The translations under genes were made by a program, and so were the position numbers. Under the pieces are notes generated by a model, which was not told the origin of the DNA, ran no database searches, and saw only the letters and a list, made by a program, of their open reading frames with translations. Positions 8,682 through 17,996 of a DNA stretch of 64,000 nt are shown here, piece by piece. Each line of letters opens with the position of its first letter. Position 1 is the stretch's first letter. The DNA comes from SZAS-18 sp038322235 (GTDB lineage: Bacteria > Verrucomicrobiota > Verrucomicrobiia > Chthoniobacterales > SZAS-18), in contig JBBQFQ010000025.1 of assembly GCA_038322235.1 (NCBI GenBank), positions 5,118 to 69,117 on the forward strand, written 5' to 3'.

Positions 8682-9542
8682 GTGGCAAATCTGGGCAAAC
8701 GCAATCTCCTTCCCGTTCTGCGCCAGGCGCCGCCGGGGCTCTTCCTCGATGGCGGCAGTCTCGGCGAGATCCTGCTGCCGAACTGCTACATTCCGGGTCC
8801 GGTCACGCTCGGGATGGAGGTCGATGTCTTCGTGCACCTGGATTCCGAGGACCGTCTGGTCGCGACGACCGAGACGCCGCGGGTGATGGTCGGCGAATTC
8901 GCCGCGTTGCGCGTGGTCAGCGTCGAACCCCGACTCGGCGCCTTCCTCGACTGGGGCCTGAGCAAGGACCTCTTTCTTCCGCTGCGCGAACAGACCCACC
9001 GCGCGGAGCCCGGTCAGAACGTCGTGGTGCATGTCTCTGTCGACGAACGCAGCGGGCGGATCGTGGCGACCACCCGATTGACCCGTCACCTCCAACGCGA
9101 GCCGGCCCGGTATCGCGAAGGGACACCCGTCCAAGTCCTCCTCGTCGCGCGCACCCCGCTCGGCCTGACCGCGATCGTGGAGCAGGCCCATCTCGGTCTG
9201 CTCTACCACGATCCGCACGCGCCGCCGCTCGAGGTCGGACAAAGCCTGACCGCTCACGTGGCCGCGGTCCGACCGGATGGGAAAATCGACCTCCGGCTCG
9301 AACCCAGCGCCGCGCGCGGCGTGTTGGGACTGACCGAGCGCATCCTCACCGCGCTCGACGACGGCGGCGGCCGACTGGCCCTCGATGATTCGAGCACGCC
9401 GGAGGAAATCCAGGAGCGCTTTGGCGTGAGCAAGAAGTCCTTCAAACAGGCTGTCGGCGCGCTCTATCGCGACCGCCAGATCCAGCTGCCGAAAACCGGC
9501 GGGATCGAACGCGTTCCGAAGAAGAGCGGCCGGTCAAAGTGA
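8682..9542 (+). CDS. CvfB/YitL-like S1-domain RNA-binding protein
   Basis: The GTG at 8682 is chosen because conserved sequence (GKRNLLPVLRQAPPGLFLDGG) begins directly after it; in-frame codons further upstream run through the repeat-rich leader. The 286-residue protein has tandem S1-like beta-barrels, with the CvfB hallmarks E-I-L-L-P-N near residue 32, D-S-E-D-R-L-V-A-T-T near 60, GAFLDWGLSKDLFLP near 85, and a C-terminal winged-helix-like segment (STPEEIQERFGVSKKSFKQAVGALYR) near 235-260. Family members bind RNA and affect expression of surface and virulence traits in Firmicutes; the role here is unknown. Confidence 0.85.
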   Translation: MANLGKRNLLPVLRQAPPGLFLDGGSLGEILLPNCYIPGPVTLGMEVDVFVHLDSEDRLVATTETPRVMVGEFAALRVVSVEPRLGAFLDWGLSKDLFLPLREQTHRAEPGQNVVVHVSVDERSGRIVATTRLTRHLQREPARYREGTPVQVLLVARTPLGLTAIVEQAHLGLLYHDPHAPPLEVGQSLTAHVAAVRPDGKIDLRLEPSAARGVLGLTERILTALDDGGGRLALDDSSTPEEIQERFGVSKKSFKQAVGALYRDRQIQLPKTGGIERVPKKSGRSK

Positions 9543-9668
9543 GACAGCGAACGCGACGATCGGTGACAGAAAATGCTGATCCGCCGTCCGAGGGGGCGTG
9601 TAGCTTCAACTGCGGAAACATGACATGCAGGCGATAGACATTCTGGTGGCTCCGAGCAACGTGCTCGC

Positions 9669-12600
9669 GTGAACTACTCCCGACTCGGACTGGTCATCCT
9701 CACGTCGGCGGCTCTAACCCTTGGCGCGGCCGCCGAGACGGACCCCAACTACCAAACGTATTTTGGCAGGGTGGGGCGGGTGGAGGCGTTGGCCGAACTC
9801 GCGGACGGCTCTGTTCTCATCGGAGGGAGTTTCGACCGCGTCGGGACCGTCCCCCGCAACCAATTAGCCCGCCTTCTGAGCTCCGGTGCGTTGGATCCGT
9901 CCTTCGATGCTGGGACCGCCTTCGGCCCAAATTACATGGATGTGCTCTGCCGGCGCATGCGCGTGCTGAGCGACGGCTCAATCTTCGTGGCCGGCGATTT
10001 TCGGACCTTTGCGGGAGCCGCGTGCGATTACGCCGTAATCCTCCAGCCGAATGGCGCGTTCCTGCGCAAGTTTCCTTACACCCGCGCAGACGCGGTGAAG
10101 CTCAACTATTTCGCGCTGGATTCCGGTAAATTCCTGCTGTGCGAAGAGGCCCATCCCAACAATCAGCCAGATGTGTATAAGCTGACGCGCTTGCTGCCGA
10201 ACGGGAGCATCGACAGCCAGTTCTCCAGCCAGGCCAAGTACGTCAGTGCCGTTTTGGAGCTGGCCGACGGTCGGCTGGTAGTCGCCGCGTCCGGCACCGT
10301 GACCCGCTTGCTGGCCGGCGGCGCAAATGATCCCACGTTTACGCCGGTCAGCTTTACCGATATCGCTTATACCTTGGTTGCTCAGCCGGACGGCTCGATC
10401 CTGGTCGGTGGGCGATTCGAAGGCGGTATCGGTCGTATCGGTGCCGATGGCGGGCTGGACCAAGCGTTTCTGAGCGCTCGCGGAAGCGGCGCCTCCTCCA
10501 GCTACTCCTCGTTGTTTGGGGTGCGCTCCATTCGCGTTCTGCCAGATCTGCGCATCCTCGCCGGGGGCGTTTTCGAATCCTTCAGCGGCATCTCGAGCGG
10601 CGGCGGCGTTCTCCTGGCAGCGAGTGGCGCGCCGGATCCATCCGTTGTCACTCCTTCCGGGCAGATCCTCGCACAGGGGAGCGCGACTCGCTTGGTTGCG
10701 GGGGAGTTCAGGACCTTGCTCGGAACGAAAGTGAGCGGTCTCGCGCAGCTCGACGTCACAAATGCCGTCGATCCGAGCTTTCGCCCGCTAATCACCCAAC
10801 GTTCTTTTGTGAGTAGCACCGCCGCGGCTCTCCAGGCGGACGGGAAAATTCTCGTGGCAGGAAATTTCATTAGCGTAAATGGAATGGAGCGGCCTTCAAT
10901 TTGTCGATTCGACGCATCTGGCGGGGTCGATGCGCAGTTCAATCCTTCAGAAGACTTCCTGAATGTTGAGCGGATGGTGTCTTTGCCGGATGGGCGGCTG
11001 CTGGTGGGGACGGGTTTGTATTCCACCGATGGACGTCCAGGGAGACCCCTCGCACGCCTGCTGCCCGATGGGACCGCTGACCCCACGTTCATCCTAGCTC
11101 CAGACTTACGACCGGGCCCGGTTTTCGATGTCGCGCCAAGCGGCGCGATCGTGGCGCTCGCAACCGGTGGTGCCTTCTTTTCTGGAACTCGAATCGTTCG
11201 ACTCTCGCCAGATGGCTCGCTGCAAACACTATTCGATCCTGTACCGGATCCGTTGCCCAGCGGACTCCGTTTTTCCAGGGATGGGAACAGAGTCTACGCC
11301 TTTGGCGTTTACTATTCCGCTCAGACTGAGCCGCCGTCCCCCTCATATTCCGGCGGGCGGTCGACATACGGCGTGGGAGCATTCCTGCCCAATGGCCAGA
11401 TTGACCCTTCCTTCCGGGCGGGCGCCCAATCCGTCCAATGCGTCACCGAGAATCCCGATAGCTCGCTTTACGTGGGCGTCTCACAAACCTCGATTCAGAA
11501 TACCGATCCACCGAGCGCTTCGCGGTATGGGATGGCGAGGCTGACAAGGTCGGGACGCATCGATCCGACGTTTGATGCGGGGCCAAACGTTTCCACGGTA
11601 TACGATGTGGCCTCGCAGATGCCGGGCCGCGTCTACACCGCAGGGATATTCGCCGGAACGGTCGAGCCGCTCCAGCGCCAGCGGACGGACGGGCTTGTGG
11701 ACGCAAGCTTTGCGCCCAGCCTGGGTGCTGCATGGAGCGCCACTCAGGTATTTCCACTGGCAGATGGCTCCGCGCTCTTTCTGACCACCTACCCACTCGC
11801 AGTCAGGCGAATCCTGCCAGACGCAGGACCGCCCACGGTCCTGCGCTCGCCCGTTTCGCTTCGCAGGCTGGCTGGCGTGCCGGTGAGCCTGGGGTTCGGG
11901 GCAACGGGCGCCCCGCCTCTCGCGGCAGCCTGGACTCGCAACAGCTCTCCTTTCTCCCCCGTCAGTGATGACCTTCTGACTAACGCGATGTCCGCGGCGT
12001 TGGCTGGCGACTACCGGGTAAAGTACACAAACGGCTTTGGCAGCGCAGTCACGTCAACGTGCAGACTGGAAATGAACTTGCCGCCCGAGATCAGCGCCAT
12101 CTCGGACGGCGTCCTTTCCATGCAAACCGGCTTCACCGCCTCCGGTGCCGTCTCCGATGAATTTACCGCGATTGCCGCGCTTCGCCTGTTCTTCGAGTAC
12201 CACACCACGGACGCCATCCTGACGGATTCCCTGATAGGGGAGATTCCCATCAACGCGGACGGGAGCTTCACGATTGCCTTCGCGGGAAATCCTTACCTTC
12301 TCGGGGACAATCCCTCAGCCGCGGTGAGCCTGCGACTCTACGACAGTGACGATGGCGTAAGCGTGCGAACCTTTCGGCTGGCAATCCGTTCCGAGGCGTT
12401 CTGCGACTGGGCCAGCCGAAATTTCACCCCTCCTGAGCGCCAGGATCCGTCCGTCAGCGGCCTGGCGGTCGACTTAACGGGATCCGGCCTGAGCAACGCA
12501 GCCGCCTATTTCTGGGACGCCGATCCACGCGACGCGACGTCTCCGCGGCGGCCGGTGATTGCCCGAGGCTCGAATGGCACATTGGACGTCACCTATTTCG

Positions 12601-12791
12601 ACTTGGTTCCACCCGCGAGCGGGCAGATTGTGGAGTTTTCCGGCGATCTGGTGACGTGGACGTCCGACCCCGCCGTCGTGCAGACTCAGGTGCAGCAAAC
12701 CACGCCTGACGGCCGCCGCCGACAGCTCAAAGCGCGTTATGTTGGCCCTGCCACAAATGGGCAGTTCCTGCGCTTTCGGTTCGATCCGTGA
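9669..12791 (+). CDS. Large secreted delta-60 repeat (DUF5122) protein
   Basis: A 1,040-residue exported protein starting with GTG and a signal peptide (LVILTSAALTLGAAA). About eleven repeats of ~55-60 residues (roughly residues 30-700) carry the delta-60 signature: D-G-S-x-L-V-x-G-x-F followed by a D-P-S-F or D-P-T-F turn. These build a beta-propeller-like fold. An Ig-like region follows (about 700-930). The last ~100 residues (SGQIVEFSGDLVTWTSDP) match the tail common in verrucomicrobial surface proteins. It may bind a surface or extracellular polymer; no enzymatic motif is seen. Codon use is less GC-extreme than its neighbours. Confidence 0.85.
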   Translation: MNYSRLGLVILTSAALTLGAAAETDPNYQTYFGRVGRVEALAELADGSVLIGGSFDRVGTVPRNQLARLLSSGALDPSFDAGTAFGPNYMDVLCRRMRVLSDGSIFVAGDFRTFAGAACDYAVILQPNGAFLRKFPYTRADAVKLNYFALDSGKFLLCEEAHPNNQPDVYKLTRLLPNGSIDSQFSSQAKYVSAVLELADGRLVVAASGTVTRLLAGGANDPTFTPVSFTDIAYTLVAQPDGSILVGGRFEGGIGRIGADGGLDQAFLSARGSGASSSYSSLFGVRSIRVLPDLRILAGGVFESFSGISSGGGVLLAASGAPDPSVVTPSGQILAQGSATRLVAGEFRTLLGTKVSGLAQLDVTNAVDPSFRPLITQRSFVSSTAAALQADGKILVAGNFISVNGMERPSICRFDASGGVDAQFNPSEDFLNVERMVSLPDGRLLVGTGLYSTDGRPGRPLARLLPDGTADPTFILAPDLRPGPVFDVAPSGAIVALATGGAFFSGTRIVRLSPDGSLQTLFDPVPDPLPSGLRFSRDGNRVYAFGVYYSAQTEPPSPSYSGGRSTYGVGAFLPNGQIDPSFRAGAQSVQCVTENPDSSLYVGVSQTSIQNTDPPSASRYGMARLTRSGRIDPTFDAGPNVSTVYDVASQMPGRVYTAGIFAGTVEPLQRQRTDGLVDASFAPSLGAAWSATQVFPLADGSALFLTTYPLAVRRILPDAGPPTVLRSPVSLRRLAGVPVSLGFGATGAPPLAAAWTRNSSPFSPVSDDLLTNAMSAALAGDYRVKYTNGFGSAVTSTCRLEMNLPPEISAISDGVLSMQTGFTASGAVSDEFTAIAALRLFFEYHTTDAILTDSLIGEIPINADGSFTIAFAGNPYLLGDNPSAAVSLRLYDSDDGVSVRTFRLAIRSEAFCDWASRNFTPPERQDPSVSGLAVDLTGSGLSNAAAYFWDADPRDATSPRRPVIARGSNGTLDVTYFDLVPPASGQIVEFSGDLVTWTSDPAVVQTQVQQTTPDGRRRQLKARYVGPATNGQFLRFRFDP

Positions 12792-12938
12792 GGCAGCATA
12801 CGAAGGGGATGCGTGAGCTGGCGCCAACCCGATGCGCTTTATCGCGACCGCCTTCAAGAGGTCCCTCAGGCGCATGTCTGGGAGGACCGGAGCGTCGCGG
12901 GTTGCCAAGGCGGCTGTGTGGAGCAATAAGCCGGGCAG

Positions 12939-15900
12939 ATGGCAAAATCCCGTCGCAAGCATCACCCGCCGACGCCCCCGACGCGCGGGCAATTGATCGG
13001 AGGCATTACGCCGTATCTGCGGGCATTCGACCCCGGCGCGCTATCGCGCGGACTGGAATGCTACAACGCCGGCCGCGTGATCAAGGTGACGAAGAAGGAT
13101 GAGGGCCATTCGATCGAAATCCGGGGCGCGACCAGCGTTCCGTATAAAGTTGGCCTCGTCTACCGGGACCGACACTGGCTGCACCACTGCTCCTGTCCGG
13201 CGGCGTATCACTGCGAGCACGCCTACGCGGCCGGTCTGGCGCTGCGGGTGGCGCTCCTGCAAGAGGATGCCTCCACGGAGGGCCAGGCAGAACCCCTTCC
13301 CCTCTCTCCGTTGGAGCGCGCCATCACCCAATGCGAAAAGCGGTTGAAGCGCCCGCTGGAGACGGAGGAGGTGCGGTTTCTGGCTGCGGTGGAACGTCTC
13401 ATGGAGACTCTGCCGGAGACGGGTGGGATGTCCTCCTGGCATTTCAAACAACTGCCGCTGAAGCTGGACGACTCCCCGCTGGCCGACGAAGTTTGGGCCA
13501 CCCCCATGCTCATGCAGGGCTGGTGGGTGAGCCGGCCGACCGAGGTGCTCCACCTGGTGTCGTTCATCGTCTTGCTCTGCCGCGAGTATGCCTGTCCGGT
13601 CCCGGCCTTCCTCGACGAAGTAGCCGATCCGGAGGCCGCCAAAGCAGCGTCGGCTGCAGCCCGGGAATCGCAGCAGGTGCGTCTGTGGGAGACGAGGCTG
13701 GCCGAGCTGACCGAGCCGCGGGATGCGAGACCGCCGAAGGGGCAGGCGCCGTTTCCCGATGCGTTCCGCTTTCGGATCGAGGGCGGCGAGGCGCATTGGG
13801 AGGTCCGGGAAAGCGAAGATGAGCCCTGGCATGCGCCCCGGCTAAGTCACCTCCGGGAATGGCTGCGAGCCGCCGACCTTCCGGCCTACTCTGGCGTGGC
13901 CGGCGCGCAGATGCTGCGCGCAATCCGGGACCGCGGGCTCGCCTACCTGCGCGCCCAAAATTCGCTGTTACCAACGCCGAAGCTGGAGGCGGCGTCGCTG
14001 AAACTGCGGGAATCCTCGTCCGCGATCTTCGTGCGGGATCTTCTGCTGGACGAGCAAACGCGCGCTCACGTCTGCGGCGCGGATGGCCAGCCGCTCTCGC
14101 TGCTGGACAATCCGGCGCGCTGGAGCATCGCCCGCGATCCCCTCGGCCCGGAATTGGCGAGCGCCCACGTGGTCTGTGGAGACGGAACGCCCCTGCGCTC
14201 GGACGCGACTTTCTTACTCACTCTGGATGGCGCCTGGGTGATCGATCCGCCCGCGATCCATCGCCTCCCGCCGCCGCTCGGCGGGCGCCATTCCGATCCG
14301 AAGGCGTGGAGCCGGCAGGAAATCCCCGCCCGCGCGTTCCGCAAAGACGAAGTCTGCTTCGCTCTGCACCGGGCGGGCGTTCAGATCGAGCCGGATCTGC
14401 TGCCGGCGCACGAATCGATTCGGCTCACCGCGCAGATCGAGACGCGAATCGCGCCCCGCCCGGGCGGGGGAAAAGATTTGTTGCTGGAGGCGTCGGCCAT
14501 CGATGCCCATGGCACCGTCTTCGGGCGCTGGGAGCGGGGCCGCTGGATCGTGCAGCCGCACCGTCCCGACCCGCAATCTCCGCTGCTCATCCCCGAGCGG
14601 ACCTCGCTCCCCGATCTCGCGCCCATCCTGGGCGCCTTGCGCGTGCGCCACGATTGGCGCGCGAGCTCTGGATTGGTGCGGAATTTCTCGCCGCAGTGTG
14701 TGGCCGAGATATCGGCCTGGGCCGATCAGGCGCGTGCGGCCGGCGTGTCGGTGGGCGGGTCGGCTGAAATCGCCGGACTCCTCCGCGATCCGGTCTGCGC
14801 GCGCCTGAAGGTGGAACTCGCTCCCGAGGCCGGGACCGAGGATGGACGGGTCGATTGGTTCGATCTACGCATCCAATGGGAAGTGGACGACGCGAGCTTC
14901 ACCCCGGAGGAAATCGCGCTCCTGCTGAAGGCAAATGGCCGTCCGGTCGAGCTGGGGGGCAAGGGCTGGCACCGCCTGAAGGTGGAGATAGACGGTGCCG
15001 ACTCGCTGGCGGCGGCTGGTCTCGATGCCGCTCATCTACCCGTGGGCGGGCGAACAGAGATGCGTCTGCATGCGCTGCAGATCGCCCAGGACAAGGCGTT
15101 GAGCGGCCTGCTGGCGGAAAAGCAGGCGGCCGAGCTCCGTCGGCGAGCCCGAGAGCTGACGGAAGTGCCGGCACCGCCGATCCCCGACGAACTGCGCGCG
15201 GAATTGCGGCCCTACCAAGCCGAGGGCTTTCACTTCCTGGCCTTCCTCTCGCGGAATCGGCTGGGCGGAATCCTGGCCGATGACATGGGTTTGGGAAAAA
15301 CCGTCCAGGCCCTGGCCTGGCTGCTCTGGCTGCGCGCCGGCGGCAACGCCGCCGCAGGCGGGCCGTTGCCGGCTTTTCGCGGGCTGGTCGTCTGCCCGAA
15401 ATCCGTCACGCACAACTGGGAGCGCGAGGCCGCGCGCTTCGCCCCCACCCTGCGGGTGGCCCTGCTCGATGCCGCCGGCGCCGTCCCGGCCGCGGAGGCG
15501 CTGCCGGACGTCCTCGTCGTGAACTACACGCAACTCCGCCTCGCCGCCGATGCGCTCACCGCGGTGAACTGGAGCGCGATCATTCTCGACGAAGCGCAGG
15601 CGGTGAAGAATCCGGCCTCGCAAACAACGCAGACCGCCCGCGCCTTGCGCTCGCCGCATCGCCTCGCGCTGACCGGGACGCCGGTGGAGAACCGGCTGCT
15701 CGATCTGTGGAGTATTTTCAGTTTTGCGCTCCCGGGCTTGCTGGGCAGCCGGGCTGGCTTCAACCGCGCGTATGGCGACGTCAGCGGGGCGCGCGCCCGG
15801 CTGGCGCAACGCGTGCGCCCGTTCCTGCTCCGACGCACGAAGGCGCAGGTGGCGCCGGAACTGCCGCCGCGCATGGAAGAGGATCTCGCGTGTGACCTGG

Positions 15901-16574
15901 AAGGCGCACAACGGGCACTGTACGACGCTGAATTGAAGCGCGCTCGCGCGGCCCTGAAGAAAATCCGCACGCCCAAGGAACTCGACAAGCACCGCTTCAA
16001 CGTCCTCCAATCGCTGCTTCGCTTGCGGCAAATCTGCTGCGATCCCCGCCTGGTGGGCGCCGAGGGCGAGAGCGCCAAGCTGGAGGCACTCTTCGACACG
16101 ATCGAGCCGCTCATCGAGGAGGGCCACAAGGTTCTGGTCTTCTCGCAGTTCGTCACCATGCTGGAACTCATCCGCCCCGCGCTGGACGAGCGCGGCATCA
16201 AGCACTGGTGGCTGACCGGCGAAACCGAGGACCGAGGTACCGTGGTGGACGCATTTCAAGACGCGCCCGAGGCCGGCGTGTTCCTGCTCTCGCTCAAAGC
16301 GGCTGGCACCGGTCTGAATCTGACGGCGGCTTCCTACGTGGTGCTCTACGATCCGTGGTGGAATCCCGCCGTGGAAGCTCAGGCCATCGACCGAACGCAC
16401 CGCATCGGCCAAAAGAATCAAGTCATCGCCTACCGCCTGCTTGCCGCCAACACGGTGGAGGAAAAGATTCGCGCCTTGCAACGCAGCAAGGCAGCCCTTG
16501 CCCGCGATGTCGTGGGTGAGAACGAAATCGGCAGCGTGATGGACCTGGAGACGCTGCGCTTCGTGTTGGAGTGA
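12939..16574 (+). CDS. SWIM zinc-finger SNF2-family helicase
   Basis: A 1,211-residue DNA translocase. The SWIM motif C-x-C...C-x-H is at Cys84, Cys86, Cys92 and His94. A long middle region of unknown fold precedes the SNF2 ATPase: motif I (DDMGLGKT) near residue 785, motif II DEAQ near 884, motif III LTGTP near 910. The C-terminal helicase lobe (VFSQFVTMLELI, LKAAGTGLNLT, DRTHRIGQ) covers about 1060-1190. DEAQ replaces the usual DEAH/DEGH. Such proteins remodel protein-DNA complexes and are often linked to repair or restarted transcription. The gene stands alone. Confidence 0.92.
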   Translation: MAKSRRKHHPPTPPTRGQLIGGITPYLRAFDPGALSRGLECYNAGRVIKVTKKDEGHSIEIRGATSVPYKVGLVYRDRHWLHHCSCPAAYHCEHAYAAGLALRVALLQEDASTEGQAEPLPLSPLERAITQCEKRLKRPLETEEVRFLAAVERLMETLPETGGMSSWHFKQLPLKLDDSPLADEVWATPMLMQGWWVSRPTEVLHLVSFIVLLCREYACPVPAFLDEVADPEAAKAASAAARESQQVRLWETRLAELTEPRDARPPKGQAPFPDAFRFRIEGGEAHWEVRESEDEPWHAPRLSHLREWLRAADLPAYSGVAGAQMLRAIRDRGLAYLRAQNSLLPTPKLEAASLKLRESSSAIFVRDLLLDEQTRAHVCGADGQPLSLLDNPARWSIARDPLGPELASAHVVCGDGTPLRSDATFLLTLDGAWVIDPPAIHRLPPPLGGRHSDPKAWSRQEIPARAFRKDEVCFALHRAGVQIEPDLLPAHESIRLTAQIETRIAPRPGGGKDLLLEASAIDAHGTVFGRWERGRWIVQPHRPDPQSPLLIPERTSLPDLAPILGALRVRHDWRASSGLVRNFSPQCVAEISAWADQARAAGVSVGGSAEIAGLLRDPVCARLKVELAPEAGTEDGRVDWFDLRIQWEVDDASFTPEEIALLLKANGRPVELGGKGWHRLKVEIDGADSLAAAGLDAAHLPVGGRTEMRLHALQIAQDKALSGLLAEKQAAELRRRARELTEVPAPPIPDELRAELRPYQAEGFHFLAFLSRNRLGGILADDMGLGKTVQALAWLLWLRAGGNAAAGGPLPAFRGLVVCPKSVTHNWEREAARFAPTLRVALLDAAGAVPAAEALPDVLVVNYTQLRLAADALTAVNWSAIILDEAQAVKNPASQTTQTARALRSPHRLALTGTPVENRLLDLWSIFSFALPGLLGSRAGFNRAYGDVSGARARLAQRVRPFLLRRTKAQVAPELPPRMEEDLACDLEGAQRALYDAELKRARAALKKIRTPKELDKHRFNVLQSLLRLRQICCDPRLVGAEGESAKLEALFDTIEPLIEEGHKVLVFSQFVTMLELIRPALDERGIKHWWLTGETEDRGTVVDAFQDAPEAGVFLLSLKAAGTGLNLTAASYVVLYDPWWNPAVEAQAIDRTHRIGQKNQVIAYRLLAANTVEEKIRALQRSKAALARDVVGENEIGSVMDLETLRFVLE

Positions 16575-17099
16575 AGCGGTCGCCCGGCGGAGCGCTCAGC
16601 CCTTGGATCGGTCCGAGCGCATCACTCGCTCCCTCGGACGTCGTCCCCGAACCGAAACCCGCGGTACGGCTGAGTTCCACCTCGGCCCAAACTCCCCTTC
16701 CCCTGTTCGAGCCGCGCAGGGCCCTCGCCTTCGCGTGAATCGCCCCGATGTGATGACGAGTGAGGACCATTCCATCGCGGGGATTCTGGCGGAGTTTTCG
16801 CGATGGATTCACCGGGCAAACGAGGTCTCAGCCTCGCGTGGGCGTCAGAAGCGAAGGCCAGGGCCCGGCGCGACTCGGGCACGGCAGGGAAGCTTGGGCC
16901 GAGCGGGAGCTCAGCCGTACCGAAAGTGCGACCGGGCGCGTCTGGCTCGGACGCATCGGCTTCCGCGCGGCAATGACTGACGATGAGGGCAGTTTCGGCC
17001 CAAAGTGCCGAGGGTTTCCGGCCCGGCGGGCCACTCGCGAGGATCGTCCAAAACGAACTCGGCCAGCGGTGATGAGCGATCAGCCAAACCGTTTCGCGC
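16575..17099. other. 525-base gap holding a fold-back repeat
   Basis: No gene is supported between the helicase and nagB, which run toward each other. The middle of the gap, 16662-16922, is the fold-back repeat described separately. The short ORFs across it are produced by the repeat and recur in translated form at 19.8-20.2 kb. In the remaining bases, 16923-17099, I see no hairpin with a T-tract and no other recognisable signal. Confidence 0.6.
16662..16922. repeat. Fold-back repeat element, copy 1
   Basis: About 261 bases whose two ends are imperfect inverted copies of each other for about 80 bases. The left end starts cggtacggctgag and the right end finishes ctcagccgtaccg. The complementarity continues through ctcggcccaa/ttgggccgag and into the ccctcgccttcgc block. 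A less complementary centre of ~100 bases separates the arms. It encodes no transposase. It matches the element at 19936-20193 along its whole length in the same orientation. The form is MITE-like, or a BIME-like palindromic unit, and as RNA it could make a long hairpin. Confidence 0.8.
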
Positions 17100-17885
17100 T
17101 CAATCGTAGCGCTGCCAGGGCAATTTGTGGCTGTCGACCCAGCGGTAGTGCTCGGCGTAGTGGAGACCGGCGGCGGAATATTCGTCGAGGATCACCGTCG
17201 TGCGGGAATGCTGCTGGAGCGCGGAACCCGGACACAGCGCCGAGAGTGGGCCTTCGACCATCTGCTCCACGGCGCGAACCTTGGCCGGGCCGAACGCGAG
17301 AAGGAGAACCCGCTGAGCCTCGAGGATCGTGCCAATGCCCATCGAAACCGCGTGCTTCGGCATGTCGGCGAACGAGCCAAACACCGCGCTGTTATCCCGG
17401 AGTGTTTGCTCGGAAAGAATCTTGACCCAAGTGCGCGAACGGAGTGAACCCGTGGGCTCGTTGAAACCGATGTGGCCGTTGCGACCGAGGCCGAGGAGTT
17501 GGAGGTCAATGCCGCCCGCGTCGACGATCTTTTGCTCGTAGGCCCGGCACTCCGCGAGCAGATCCGTCGCGCTACCGTCGGGAACGTGCGTGCGCGCCGA
17601 CGCGAGGTTGAGGTGGCGGACAAGATTTTCCCGCATGAAATACCGGTAGGACTGATCATGCGTGGCCGGCAACCCGACGTATTCATCGAGGTTGAACGTC
17701 GTGACGCGGCTGAAATCGAGGCCTTCCTCCCGGTGCTGGCGGATCAGCTCCTGGTAAAGGAGCAAGGGAGTGCGGCCGGTGGCGAGTCCGAGAACCGCCT
17801 CCGGCTTCTCGCGGACGACGCGGGCGATGATTTTCGCCCCGAGCACGCAACCGACCTCGGCGTTGTCGCGGATGATGACTTCCAT
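17100..17885 (-). CDS. nagB: Glucosamine-6-phosphate deaminase
   Basis: It converts glucosamine-6-phosphate to fructose-6-phosphate and ammonia, the last step in feeding amino sugars into glycolysis. The 261-residue length fits the family. Motifs: MEVIIRD start, GLATGRTPLLLY phosphate-binding loop, FNLDEYVGL with the catalytic Asp, and LGLGRNGHIGFNEP with the catalytic His. The start at 17885 is taken at this conserved N-terminus; the open frame continues upstream only as a shadow of the divergent gene. The 111-base divergent gap to the kinase-MurQ fusion suggests shared regulation. No nagA is visible. Confidence 0.94.
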   Translation of the reverse strand: MEVIIRDNAEVGCVLGAKIIARVVREKPEAVLGLATGRTPLLLYQELIRQHREEGLDFSRVTTFNLDEYVGLPATHDQSYRYFMRENLVRHLNLASARTHVPDGSATDLLAECRAYEQKIVDAGGIDLQLLGLGRNGHIGFNEPTGSLRSRTWVKILSEQTLRDNSAVFGSFADMPKHAVSMGIGTILEAQRVLLLAFGPAKVRAVEQMVEGPLSALCPGSALQQHSRTTVILDEYSAAGLHYAEHYRWVDSHKLPWQRYD

Positions 17886-17996
17886 GGCGGTTTTCCGATC
17901 GGGCGCTCGAGCCCCGAACAAACCGTTATTCTGGAGGCGACCACCGCGAACTCCAGCGGAACCTGCGTTCCGCCGGGAAAGACGGTATAGTGTGGG

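Noticed and set aside
16603..17425. Several open frames sharing Arg/Ser-rich peptides with frames at 19.75-20.6 kb
   Set aside because: The similarity is explained by the fold-back DNA element; the shared peptides are its translation in several frames on both strands.
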